Source: JAWXCB01 sp034440455 (GTDB lineage Bacteria; Bacteroidota; Bacteroidia; Chitinophagales; CAIOSU01). Taken from it: a stretch of DNA of 36,783 nt. The stretch covers positions 1-36,783 of the forward strand of contig JAWXCB010000094.1 in NCBI GenBank assembly GCA_034440455.1, given 5' to 3'. This document shows positions 7,911 to 15,770 of the stretch, in pieces. The notes under the pieces were generated by a model that was not told the DNA's origin, searched no databases, and worked only from the letters and a program-made list of their open reading frames with translations. Positions within the stretch are counted from its first letter, which is position 1. Each line of letters opens with the position of its first letter. A program made the position numbers and the translations under genes.

Positions 7911-8841
7911 ATGAACTTACAGCAATTAGAATACATCATTGCGGTGGACACGCACCGGCACTTTGCAAGGGCTGCGGAAAAAAGTTTTATCACACAGCCC
8001 GCCCTCAGCATGATGATACATAAACTCGAAGAGGAGTTGGGGATGAAAAATTTTTGACCGCAGCAAACAGCCCGTCACTCCAACAAAGGAAGGCGAAGAA
8101 ATTATTCAGCGCGCGTCAAATTCTGGCGGAAGCGACACAACTCCTGCAGTTTGCTAAAGAACTGAAAGATGAAATCACGGGCGTTTTGCATCTCGGCATC
8201 ATTCCTACGCTTGCCCCTTATCTTTTGCCATTGTTTCTGAAATCATTTTCCGAGAAGCATCCGCGCCTGAAGCTGTTTGTGCGTGAAATGACCACTGAAG
8301 AAATTATTGTAACAGTAAGAAAAGGCAAGATAGATATTGCGCTTGCCGCCACTCCGTTGCATCAGGATTTGCTTGCAGAACATCCGTTGTTTTATGAAGA
8401 GTTTTATGTGTATGCGACAAGCAAGGAGAAGCTGCCCAAGAAAAAATATTTACTGCCTAAAGACATTAACCTGCATCACTTGTGGTTGTTGGAACAAGGG
8501 CATTGCATGAGAAACTAGGTGGTGAATTTTTGCGAGTTGAAAAAACTGCAAGGCGCTGGAGAAAATCTGCACTATGAAGCAGGAAGCATTGAAACGCTTA
8601 TCAACCTTGTGGATATGCAGCAGGGCATCACCATTGTTCCGCACGTAGCTACTTTGAAGATGCCTGCCAAACAAAAGCAAAACGTGCATGAGTTTTCCAA
8701 ACCGAAACCGATGCGCGAAGTAAGTTTGATTACGCTGTAATCTTTCCCAAGAAAAAATTATTGGAACGGCTGAAAGAAGAAATCATTCCGAAAATTCCGG
8801 CAGAAATGCAGTTGAAAGAAAAGAGGATAATTGAGATTTAA
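7911..8841 (+). pseudogene. LysR-family regulator, OxyR-like, inactivated
   Basis: The N-terminus is a clear LysR winged helix-turn-helix (MNLQQLEYIIAVDTHRHFAR, then KSFITQPALSMMIHKLEEELG) as in OxyR of Bacteroidota. An extra A in the run at about 8046-8050 shifts the frame (IFDRSKQPVTPT becomes F-stop). A second shift occurs in the CGCGCG run near 8105-8111, after which ARQILAEATQLLQFAKELKD and the effector domain (HLGIIPTLAPYLLPLFL) resume. A TAG at 8516-8518 replaces a probable Gln codon, and a third shift near 8730-8740 precedes the last helices (ERLKEEIIPKIP). The first OxyR redox Cys region survives as LEQGHCMRN. Four independent lesions make sequencing error alone unlikely. Confidence 0.85.
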
Positions 8842-8863
8842 TCGGGAATCAATTCAAACCGAA

Positions 8864-9670
8864 TTAAAGTTTCTGCTCTATTTTTTTCATGTCCGCTGTG
8901 CGATTCAAATTGCCGTATAGCTGAATCAGAATTTCAATTATCTCTTTATCATCCGGATTCAGCGCATGGACGCTCTCAAAATAACCAGCGCTTTTGTTTG
9001 TGTAGTCAAGCACCTTGCCTGCATCGCCATTCGCTTTGTAAATTCTGCTCGCCTCGTTAGTGTAATATGCGCCCAGCGCGAATAACGCATCAATATTATC
9101 AGAGTTGATTAAAACAACTTTTTCATAAAGTTCCATAGACTTCTTGATGTCTTTCCGCTCTAAAAACTTTGCATAGTACACTGCAATTTTTTCATCGTTC
9201 GGATATTTTGCAAGCAACAATTCAAATTTTTTCTCCGCCTCGGCTTCTTTTTCCGGGTAGCTGCCCAAGATGCCCGTTTGCAATACCTCAAATCGTTTGT
9301 CACCGGGAGTGATGGCTAATCCTTTATCAAGAAAGTGTTGCGCGTTTACACGGTCGGCATTTCTGAAAAAATAATCATCAGCAAGAAAGTAACAGGCGTC
9401 AGTCGTCACTTTCGCATATTTCTTTGGGTTGGCAGGATAAAGCTCAACTACCTTTTTGAAATCACTTCTTGCGGACGAGAAAGCGCAAAGAATCTGATAA
9501 AAATTCGCCCGTGCAAAATAGTTGGCGATGTCTCCGGGATTCTGCGCGATTTTTTGCGTGTAAACTTTTACTTCGTTGGCGTAATGTTCCCTGCTCTTGG
9601 CTGATTGTGCGCCTGCTTTTAAAAAGCATAGAGCAATTACAAGAAATAGTCCCGTTCTCCTCATGGTCAT
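8864..9670 (-). CDS. Secreted/periplasmic tetratricopeptide-repeat protein
   Basis: 268 residues. The N-terminus is a signal peptide (MRRTGLFLVIALCFLKAGAQ; the ATG at 9664 is an equally good start). The mature part is a run of TPR-like helix pairs: IANYFARANFYQ, KKSMELYEKVVLINSDNIDA, ALFALGAYYTNEASRIY, AGYFESVHALNPDDKE. TPR arrays bind other proteins; no partner is visible. Proteins of this kind in Bacteroidota are usually scaffold or assembly factors in the periplasm. No operon partner: the OxyR remnant converges on it and the next upstream gene is a pseudogene. Confidence 0.7.
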   Translation of the reverse strand: MTMRRTGLFLVIALCFLKAGAQSAKSREHYANEVKVYTQKIAQNPGDIANYFARANFYQILCAFSSARSDFKKVVELYPANPKKYAKVTTDACYFLADDYFFRNADRVNAQHFLDKGLAITPGDKRFEVLQTGILGSYPEKEAEAEKKFELLLAKYPNDEKIAVYYAKFLERKDIKKSMELYEKVVLINSDNIDALFALGAYYTNEASRIYKANGDAGKVLDYTNKSAGYFESVHALNPDDKEIIEILIQLYGNLNRTADMKKIEQKL

Positions 9671-9718
9671 TCAGATTATAGTGCGGTGAGATACGGATTG
9701 CGGGGGAAAATGTTCCGT

Positions 9719-9771
9719 TTAGCATGGTCCCCCTGAGTTTATCGAAGGGTGGCGATTGACTACACCATGCT
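9719..9771. repeat. REP-like palindromic element
   Basis: AGCATGGT near the left end and ACCATGCT near the right end are exact inverted copies; CCCTGAGTTTATCGAAGGG lies between them. The TGAG...TCGAAG core resembles the dispersed repeat at 36161-36287. It covers the frameshifted tail of the secreted Ig-like pseudogene. Confidence 0.4.
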
Positions 9772-10739
9772 TTGATAGACACAGCATGACGGCTGCCGCT
9801 CAAATTGAGGAACCTGTTGTTCGCAAATTCCAGACTGGATTGGAGGCACAGGATTACCCGGATGGTAGGTGTCACGCGCACAATCACTAAAACCATCTAC
9901 GGTGCATACTGTTGAGACTTTTAGTCGGTAAAGCTGTGTGCCGGGGGTTGCGGAGGAATGAAGGTTAACGATGTTGCACCCGGAACATCAATCCACGTTC
10001 CGGGAGAACTGCATGAGGTGTTTGATGAAACCTGCCATTGAAAAGACACTCCTGAACCGGTAGCGCTTGTGGCGGACGTATGCGAAGTTGAAACACCTGC
10101 GCATAAAACCTGATTGGGAGTAGGCTGAACTGTGATAGCGGGCGGGACAAGCAATGTCAATTCAATATTTACTTTATATTTAAAATCGCCAGACCAGTCC
10201 GTTTCGTATTCATTCCGCTGGCAGGGAGGTTCATTCCGGAAATTGATGATTCTTATGTTTGCGCAATTTGCATGGCGGTCGTCTGAACAATCTTTAAATG
10301 GATTTTCGCAACGACAAACCAAGTTGTCCTCATATACCGTAGGCTGTCCATAAGGGCAATTATCTTCCCATCCCTCTAAGGACAATTGCACTTGTATAGC
10401 ATCCGTATTGGTATGCTGAATCATTTGGTTACTGCTGCTGAATGACCAGAAAGTGGTCGCAATGTTTGGCGGAGCGTGCAATAACGTGCTAACAATTGGA
10501 AGTGAACCAGTTCCATTCGTAGCGCCTTTCATTCTCCAAACTGCTTCCGGATTGCCGTTGCAACCCGTGCAATTAGAGTAGGGTTGTCGCGTTGCCAGAA
10601 TAACTTCTACCCGCACATTCACAAGTTGCGCCTGTGCTGCAAAGGAGATTGATAAAAAATCGCAAAGAAAAAGGATGGATGAATGAAAAAAACAATTTGG
10701 GTTTTCAACAGATTTTCCGCAGAAAACTACTCCATTCAT
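9760..10739 (-). pseudogene. Truncated, frameshifted secreted protein with an Ig-like domain
   Basis: The readable frame (10739 to 9921, 272 residues) has an N-terminal hydrophobic stretch resembling a damaged signal peptide before AAQAQLVNVRVEVILATRQP. A Cys-rich module follows (WEDNCPYGQ, CRCENPFKDC, NEPPCQRNEY), then the start of a bacterial Ig-like domain (ITVQPTPNQVLCAGVSTS, SFQWQVSSNT). Near 9932-9945 the frame shifts: sensible sequence continues as PGTQLYRLKVSTVCTVDGFS and ends at a TAG at 9760-9762. Family members are usually far longer and carry a C-terminal secretion tag, absent here. The Cys-rich module resembles the N-terminal part of the 33230-36064 protein. It is probably the remains of a large surface protein. 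Confidence 0.65.
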
Positions 10740-10830
10740 TTTTTTGTGAACCTGAACTTTGGAAGTGAGAACTTTTGCATAGGTAGTTAAATTAGTGTCT
10801 GATAAATTATAGGTGCACCATAACCCTTGC

Positions 10831-11034
10831 CCCCTTCAAAATATTAAATCCAATGAATTCTTATTGACACCTGACGATATAAAGACAATCTTACTGGAAG
10901 GGTATAAAAATAAATTCAAAACAAATATCAATTAATAAGCTGCAAAACTTTAAGGAAACCGAAATTTTCTCAAAAGTGGTCTTGAAGAAATAAGCCACGC
11001 AACAAGGAAAGGAAACTTTGAGGAAATTGAAATG
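10831..11034 (+). pseudogene. Unidentified decayed coding fragment
   Basis: Two open stretches look coding but are in different frames: SNEFLLTPDDIKTILLEGYK ending at a stop near 10935, then SGLEEISHATRKGNFEEIEM ending in TAG at 11035-11037, just at the 3' edge of the tRNA-Arg gene. No start codon or complete domain is visible. I cannot identify the family. The rest of 10740-11034 is AT-rich with nothing else recognisable. Confidence 0.3.
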
Positions 11035-11106
11035 TAGTCCCGCTCAGAATCGAACTGAGATGTCAAGCTTCGGAGGCCTGCGTACTATCCATTGTACTAC
11101 GGGACC
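11035..11106 (-). tRNA. tRNA-Arg (anticodon CCG)
   Basis: A 72-nt cloverleaf folds cleanly on the minus strand: acceptor GGTCCCG with CGGGACT (first pair G-U), U8-A9, D arm GTAC-AATGGATA-GTAC with the G18G19 pair, anticodon arm CAGGC-CTCCGAA-GCTTG, variable loop ACAT, T arm CTCAG-TTCGATT-CTGAG, discriminator A. The anticodon CCG (plus-strand 11071-11073) reads the Arg codon CGG. CCA is not encoded, as is common in the phylum. The upstream gene on the same strand is a GIY-YIG reading frame that runs into the acceptor stem. Confidence 0.93.
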
Positions 11107-11329
11107 AATGATTTCAAAAATTCTTTTCCCACAACTGATTTCAGATAAACTTCTCTTTTTCTTGCCTCCGCATATTCAGGGTATATTCTTTATAGTATAG
11201 CTTTAACGATCGTAATCCTTTCGTATATCTGTTCTTTCTTGCCTCGTGTTCCTTCATTCTCCGTTCCAGATTATCAGTAATTCCAACGTAAAGATTTCCA
11301 TGAACATCACTCTTTAAAACATAAACCAT
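11097..11329 (-). pseudogene. GIY-YIG nuclease of the stand-alone UvrC-like type, frameshifted, ending inside tRNA-Arg
   Basis: The frame starts MVYVLKSDVHGNLYVGITDN, with the GIY-like (MVY) and YIG-like (YVG) strands, followed by the catalytic-Arg helix NLERRMKEHEA and TKGLRSLKLYYKEYT. The annotated frame then ends early at 11141, but a one-base deletion at about 11176-11181 restores the family C-terminus: EYAEARKREVYLKSVVGKEF, then LKSLVP and TAG at 11097-11099. These final codons are made from the first ten bases of the tRNA-Arg gene. Small stand-alone GIY-YIG proteins are common in Bacteroidota. Between the two tRNA-Arg copies, a homing or mobile-element role is the natural inference, but it is not demonstrated. 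Confidence 0.75.
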
Positions 11330-11362
11330 TCTTTTTTTTCATCTTTCTTCCCGCTCAGAATC

Positions 11363-11401
11363 CCTGCCTGTCTGCCTTCTTTAGATAATCCGGCAGTCAG
11401 G
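11363..11401 (-). repeat. 39-bp palindromic insert in the T loop of a tRNA-Arg copy
   Basis: On the tRNA strand it begins CCTGACTGCCGG and ends GGCAGACAGGCAGG; CCTGACTGCC pairs with GGCAGACAGG (9 of 10). It shares its first 12 bases (11 of 12) and last seven with the 20-bp insert in the D loop, so both belong to one repeat family. Confidence 0.75.
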
Positions 11402-11439
11402 AAACTGAGAGGTCAAGCTTCGGAAGCCTGCGTACTATT

Positions 11440-11459
11440 CCTGCCTACCGGCAGGCAGG
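11440..11459 (-). repeat. 20-bp palindromic insert in the D loop of a tRNA-Arg copy
   Basis: On the plus strand it reads CCTGCCTACCGGCAGGCAGG. A 7-bp stem (CCTGCCT with AGGCAGG) forms with a 6-base loop. It looks like an internally deleted version of the 39-bp insert in the same gene. Confidence 0.75.
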
Positions 11460-11550
11460 CATTGTACTACGGGACCAGTTGGTCAGAGAGTGCGTACTTA
11501 AAAAGTTGTAAAGTTAATAAAACCCGAAACGGAAGTTTTACAGGCTTGTG

Positions 11551-11558
11551 TAATTTTG
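11551..11558 (+). promoter_or_regulatory. Bacteroidota -7 promoter element
   Basis: TAATTTTG matches TAnnTTTG exactly, 21 bp before the ATG at 11580. It overlaps the in-frame TTG at 11556, so the lipoprotein must start at 11580 if this promoter is used. No clear -33 TTTG at the usual distance. Confidence 0.4.
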
Positions 11559-11579
11559 GCGCTACACAACAATTCACCT

Positions 11580-13019
11580 ATGAAAAAACTCATGTTGGCG
11601 CTCTTCTCTTTGTTCTTTTTTGTGTGCTGTAATAATCAATCCTCCAATGGGGAAGTGTCGGAAACGACAACAGCCATCAAGCAGCCACTCGACATGAAGC
11701 TGAAAGTAAGCGGCTTTGCAAACAGTTGGGTGAAACTCATCGGTTTTTATGGCGATCAAAATTGGGTACTCGATTCGGTGATGGCGGATGCACAGGGTAA
11801 TGTTCAATTCAGGAAAGACACCCCCATTTTAGAGGGCATGTATTTCATCGCCTTTCCCGACCAGAAGTTTGCGCAGATATTAATTGACAAGCAGCAGCAG
11901 TTCTCGCTTGAGTTCAGCAAAGATGACGCGGTGAATACGATGAAGGTGAAAGGCTGTCCTGATACGGAGTTGCTCTATCAAAACCTGAAGTTTGAGGCGG
12001 ATATACAAAAGAAGTTTGACGCGGTCAAACAGCGCATGGATGCAGGCACCAAGGGCAGCATGGAATATGCCGCAGCAGAACAGGAACAAAACAACTTGCT
12101 GAACGAGCGAAAGGCGCATGTAAATTTATTTAAAGAAAAACATCCCGATGTGTTTTTCACCAAGTTTAAAATCGCGGGACAGAATCCTGAGTTGAAAAAG
12201 CCGCTACGCCCCGATGGTTCGGTGGATGAAGATTTGCAAGTATATTACTACCGCAATGAATTTTGGAATGGAGTTGACTTTAGTGATGTACGCCTGCTGC
12301 GCACACCCGTGTATTTCAACAAGCTGAAAAAATACATGAAGGAACTGACTCCGCAACTCACCGATTCACTCACCAAATATGCCGACATCGTTATGCTAAA
12401 ATCAAAAGCGAATAAGGAGATGTTCAAGTTTACCGCCAACTGGATTGCGCTCAATTACAAGAACACAAAAGTGATGGGCTTGGAAGCGGTGTACGTTCAC
12501 ATGGTTGACACATACTGGACGCGCGAGCAGGCGTGGTGGTCAGACTCAACGGAAATCACCGGGTTGCGCGGTGAGGTGGCTTTGATGCAGCCGAGCCTGA
12601 TTGGAAAAACTGGGCAGGATATTCGCGCGAAAAATGAACGCGGTGAATACATTTCTCTGTATGATATAAAAACTCCTTTTATCGTACTTTATATGTATTC
12701 CTATGAATGTGATAACTGCCAGAAAGAATCACCCAAGCTTGCGCAGGTGATGACCGAATGGAAAAAGAAAGGTCTTGCCGACTTGTTTGCGCTGTGTCTT
12801 GATGCTAAGGAAGAAGAATGGAAAAAATACCTGCAAAAGAGTGGACTAAGCGCCTTTCACAACGTATTTGACTTTCAGCGCGAAAGCAAATACCACCGCA
12901 AATATCATGTGGACGTAACTCCCGAAATGTATGTGCTCAACAAAGAGCGCAAAATCATTGCCAGCAATATTGACAGCGAGCAGTTGCCGAAAATCTTTGA
13001 ACGCGAAATGGCGAAGTGA
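11580..13019 (+). CDS. Thioredoxin-like lipoprotein (DUF4369-type N-terminus, redox CDNC)
   Basis: 479 residues from the ATG at 11580, giving MKKLMLALFSLFFFVCCNNQ, a lipoprotein-like signal with Cys after a hydrophobic core. Residues about 30-130 resemble the DUF4369 beta domain of Bacteroidota thiol oxidoreductases (KLKVSGFANSWVKLIGFYGD). A long helical DUF5106-like middle follows (LYQNLKFEADIQKKFDAVKQ). The C-terminus is a thioredoxin fold with FIVLYMYSYECDNCQKESPK, the redox pair being Cys377 and Cys380, and the cis-Pro segment DVTPEMYVLN. Such proteins act as periplasmic disulfide reductants or in cytochrome c maturation-like roles. It appears monocistronic. Confidence 0.8.
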   Translation: MKKLMLALFSLFFFVCCNNQSSNGEVSETTTAIKQPLDMKLKVSGFANSWVKLIGFYGDQNWVLDSVMADAQGNVQFRKDTPILEGMYFIAFPDQKFAQILIDKQQQFSLEFSKDDAVNTMKVKGCPDTELLYQNLKFEADIQKKFDAVKQRMDAGTKGSMEYAAAEQEQNNLLNERKAHVNLFKEKHPDVFFTKFKIAGQNPELKKPLRPDGSVDEDLQVYYYRNEFWNGVDFSDVRLLRTPVYFNKLKKYMKELTPQLTDSLTKYADIVMLKSKANKEMFKFTANWIALNYKNTKVMGLEAVYVHMVDTYWTREQAWWSDSTEITGLRGEVALMQPSLIGKTGQDIRAKNERGEYISLYDIKTPFIVLYMYSYECDNCQKESPKLAQVMTEWKKKGLADLFALCLDAKEEEWKKYLQKSGLSAFHNVFDFQRESKYHRKYHVDVTPEMYVLNKERKIIASNIDSEQLPKIFEREMAK

Positions 13020-13312
13020 GGAAGTTAACAAGAGAGGGTCGGGCAACTGTTAACATGTCTAAACCCTTAATTTCTGAGCAAAACCCCTCCGTCCACAATT
13101 ATATTCTTTCTCCCTAAAGTCTTCCCTGTCAAGTTATTTGTCGTGTCACAAAATGTGGTGGTCTTGCTCCTCAACCTCTATAGAAATCACCGGGGATATA
13201 GCGAAAAATGCGACTGACCAGAAGTAACGTATGTATCTGTTTGTGCATATTATTTTGCTTCCTGCATTTTTTTAATTGCAACGGATGATAACTTTACTGC
13301 GTCCTACTCATT
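13020..13312 (+). other. Intergenic region without recognised feature
   Basis: 293 bp between the thioredoxin-like lipoprotein and the EEP hydrolase. I see no ORF of note, no clear terminator hairpin and only a weak -7 candidate (TAACTTTA, about 30 bp before the ATG at 13313). Confidence 0.5.
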
Positions 13313-14203
13313 ATGAAACACAGAATTATCGCCACTTGTTTTATGTTTTTCCTTTCAGCACATCCTGAAGCAGGGTGGGTCTATGCCGGCAATGACCTTA
13401 CGGGTCCTACTATTAAAATCTTATCGTGGAACATCCAGATGCTTCCAATGACGCTGAAGAAAATCGGGCAGTTTGAAAGAGCCGTCCACATTGCAGAGCA
13501 GTTGAATGTGTCTGATTATGATGTGATTGTTTTTCAGGAAGCGTTCGATGATAAAGTGCGGAAAAAACTTTCTGAGTATTTGCAACTCTGTTTTCCCTAC
13601 CAGTCAGGACCTGCCAACGAGAAAGGATTTTTTATGCGGATGAACAGCGGGGTGTGGATTGTGAGCAAATATCCGATGAGGCAGGTGGGCGAAGTGCAAT
13701 ATAAAAATTGCAGCGGGCTGGATTGCTTTAGCAGAAAGGGAGCGCTGATGGTGGAGGTTGAAAAAGAAGGGAAGCCGATTCAATTAGTTGGCACGCATCT
13801 GCAATCGGGTGATGGGAAGAAGAACGCAAAAGTGCGGGTGAAACAATATCACCAGTTGCGGGATGAGTTGCTCGCGCAGTATAACCGGGAAGGTGTGCCG
13901 CAGGTGATTTGCGGTGATTTCAACACAAAGAAAAATGAGGAAGGCTACTACGAAACGATGGTGAATACGTTCATGGCAGATGATGGCGCACTGGAAGGAG
14001 CGCAGCAATTCACGTATGACGGAAACCTGAACGACATGGTGATTGAAAAGACAGAGCCATGCCTGCTTGATTACATTTTTTTAAAAAGCAACAAAGTAAA
14101 CTATCAATCGGTTGTGAGGACTATAAAATCATTTACAGCCAAATGGCATGAAACAAAGCGCAACCTTTCAGACCATTTTGCACTGGAGATTATAATAAAC
14201 TGA
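13313..14203 (+). CDS. Secreted endonuclease/exonuclease/phosphatase-fold hydrolase, sphingomyelinase-like
   Basis: 296 residues with a signal peptide (MKHRIIATCFMFFLSAHPEA). The EEP fold motifs occur in order: ILSWNIQMLP (metal-binding Asn), VFQEAFD (catalytic Glu), GVWIVSKYP, GTHLQSGDG (His), CGDFNTKK (Asp/Asn pair), LDYIFLK, and the terminal LSDHFAL with the general-base His. Spacing matches bacterial sphingomyelin phosphodiesterases and related phospholipases C, which cleave phosphodiesters outside the cell or in the periplasm. The true substrate (sphingolipid, phosphoinositide or nucleic acid) cannot be told; Bacteroidota make sphingolipids, so a lipid substrate is plausible. It stands alone, followed by a lone repeat end. 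Confidence 0.82.
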   Translation: MKHRIIATCFMFFLSAHPEAGWVYAGNDLTGPTIKILSWNIQMLPMTLKKIGQFERAVHIAEQLNVSDYDVIVFQEAFDDKVRKKLSEYLQLCFPYQSGPANEKGFFMRMNSGVWIVSKYPMRQVGEVQYKNCSGLDCFSRKGALMVEVEKEGKPIQLVGTHLQSGDGKKNAKVRVKQYHQLRDELLAQYNREGVPQVICGDFNTKKNEEGYYETMVNTFMADDGALEGAQQFTYDGNLNDMVIEKTEPCLLDYIFLKSNKVNYQSVVRTIKSFTAKWHETKRNLSDHFALEIIIN

Positions 14204-14319
14204 CGCTTTGGCTCTACATATGATGAGGGTAGGGGCAGCCAAAACACGCTCAAGCCATTCCTTTTCTGTTTTAATACTGCTTGCAATTTTTTTAACCAGC
14301 AGCGTGAGGATGATTTCAA

Positions 14320-14334
14320 TTTAGAACTGCCCTT
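14320..14334. repeat. Solo end related to the 89-bp inverted-repeat element
   Basis: TTTAGAACTGCCCTT is the reverse complement of the end of the element at 7725 including two flanking bases (AAGGGCAGTTCTAAA). A weak partner (GGGGCAGCC) lies about 85 bp to the left near 14235, so this may be a decayed copy of similar size. Confidence 0.45.
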
Positions 14335-14343
14335 AATTAAATA

Positions 14344-15768
14344 TCACTTCCCGCGCCCCTGCATAATCACCAGCACCGTGTAAATCATGATTTTAAAATC
14401 AAGGGTAAGCGACATATTTTCGATGTAGAGCAAATCCCATTTCATGCGCTGTATCATCTGCTCGATATTTTCGGCATAGCCGAACTTCACCATGCCCCAT
14501 GAGGTGAGTCCCGGTTGCACTTTTTGCAAATGCTTATAGGCGGGCGCGCGTTGAATCAATTGCTCAATGAAATATCTGCGCTCAGGTCGCGGACCCACAA
14601 GCGACATGTCGCCTTTCAGGATATTGTAAAACTGCGGCAACTCATCAATGCGCCACTTGCGCAAGGCGCGTCCAAAAGGCGTGATGCGCGGGTCGCCCTT
14701 GGAAGAAAGTTTTGGTCCGCTCATTTCCGCATTCGTGTACATGGAACGGAATTTATACATCGTAAAAGGTTTGCCGTGCTGTCCGATGCGCTCCTGCATA
14801 AAGAAAATTCCACCTGTGGATGATAGCTTTACTCGAAGCATTGCATAAAACATCAAAGGAGAAAGCACGAACAACGCTGTTGAAGCAGCTAACACATCCA
14901 GCCCGCGCTTAATCAGCTTTTGCCAGAAGGGCATCATGTCGGGGTAAATCTCAATGAGGGGAGCGCCCACCACGTTGTTCATCTTCACCGAGCCGCTGAG
15001 GATGTCATACATGTCGGGAATGATTTTGATGACGACCTCTTTATCCGCAAGCGTGTTGATGATTTCATTCAGTTGGTGATGCTCCGATGATTCAATTGCA
15101 ATAATCACTTCTTCGATGTTTTCACCGCTTGCTACCTTTTCAAGTTCCGCGAGATTGCCGAGTTTGGGCAGATGCGCAGCCAAGCCGTTTGTGTCTGAGC
15201 CATTCGTATCAATAAAACCCGTGAGCAGGTAGCCGTGCGCTTTCTTCGGGTCGTGAATTTCATTAAAGAGTTGCACTGCATTTTCATTGCCCCCAACGAT
15301 GATGGTGTTGTAGCCAATCAGCCCTTTGCGCACTTGCCGTTTCATACGATTGAGCAATAGCGATCTTCCGACAACGGTGAAAGTAAAATGCAGCAAGAAC
15401 AACACTGCAATTGTGCGATAGTAGTTATTGATGTCATCATCAATCTGGTCATCAAGAATGAGCGCGAAGAATAAGATGGTTACTCCGGCAAGTGTAGTGA
15501 GAAAAGTTTTAAAAACTTCATTCAGCCGCGACTTTCTGAAATACGCGCGATAGGTGCCGGTGATGAAATAAATGAGCAGCCAGAAAACAGGTATCAGGAA
15601 AATACCGAAATAAAATTTGTGGTCGAAGATGTACGCATCATCGGCAAAGAGGCGATAGCCGCCAATGTATGTTTTGCGGAAAATGAACAGCAAGCCCCAT
15701 GCAACCATTGCAGCGATGTAATCATTGAGCAAGTAAAAAAGCGCGATGGTTTTTCTGTTGAAGCACAT
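14344..15768 (-). CDS. Polyprenyl glycosylphosphotransferase initiating exopolysaccharide synthesis
   Basis: 474 residues. Four to five transmembrane helices occupy residues 1-160, followed by a CoA-binding-like Rossmann domain (YNTIIVGGNENAVQLFNEIH). A final membrane hairpin (KRGLDVLAASTALFVLSPLM) leads into the catalytic domain with QERIGQHGKPFTMYKFRSM, KWRIDELPQFYNILKGDMSL, VGPRPE and QPGLTSWGMVKFGYA. This is the WcaJ/WbaP-type enzyme that transfers a sugar-1-phosphate to undecaprenyl phosphate on the cytoplasmic face. Which sugar is not determinable. It is the last gene of a minus-strand operon: its start lies 2 bp after the lipoprotein stop. Confidence 0.9.
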   Translation of the reverse strand: MCFNRKTIALFYLLNDYIAAMVAWGLLFIFRKTYIGGYRLFADDAYIFDHKFYFGIFLIPVFWLLIYFITGTYRAYFRKSRLNEVFKTFLTTLAGVTILFFALILDDQIDDDINNYYRTIAVLFLLHFTFTVVGRSLLLNRMKRQVRKGLIGYNTIIVGGNENAVQLFNEIHDPKKAHGYLLTGFIDTNGSDTNGLAAHLPKLGNLAELEKVASGENIEEVIIAIESSEHHQLNEIINTLADKEVVIKIIPDMYDILSGSVKMNNVVGAPLIEIYPDMMPFWQKLIKRGLDVLAASTALFVLSPLMFYAMLRVKLSSTGGIFFMQERIGQHGKPFTMYKFRSMYTNAEMSGPKLSSKGDPRITPFGRALRKWRIDELPQFYNILKGDMSLVGPRPERRYFIEQLIQRAPAYKHLQKVQPGLTSWGMVKFGYAENIEQMIQRMKWDLLYIENMSLTLDFKIMIYTVLVIMQGRGK

Positions 15769-15770
15769 GT

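Larger units (their letters stand above)
11346..11476 (-). pseudogene. Second tRNA-Arg(CCG) copy with palindromic inserts in the D loop and T loop
   Basis: Aligned with the intact copy at 11035-11106, this one retains the 5' acceptor strand GGTCCCG, U8-A9, the D stem GTAC/GTAC, the anticodon arm CAGGC-TTCCGAA-GCTTG and the T stem CTCAG/CTGAG. The D loop carries 20 extra bases (11440-11459) and the T loop 39 extra bases (11363-11401), both able to form hairpins. The 3' acceptor strand has changed from CGGGACT to CGGGAAG, breaking the two terminal pairs. Expression as a normal tRNA is unlikely, but all internal stems are intact, so an unusual RNA cannot be excluded. Confidence 0.8.

Noticed and set aside
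11018..11200. Plus-strand ORF crossing tRNA-Arg
   Set aside because: It runs through the tRNA and the opposite strand of the GIY-YIG gene; no protein-like pattern.
11346..11476. tRNA intron
   Set aside because: Inserts are in the D and T loops, not the anticodon loop, carry no group I intron features, and the acceptor 3' strand is degraded; palindromic insertion fits better.
11487..11500. Fourth copy of the 45-bp repeat (GTGCGTACTTA)
   Set aside because: Only about nine core bases match and the adjacent hairpin is on the wrong side; probably chance.
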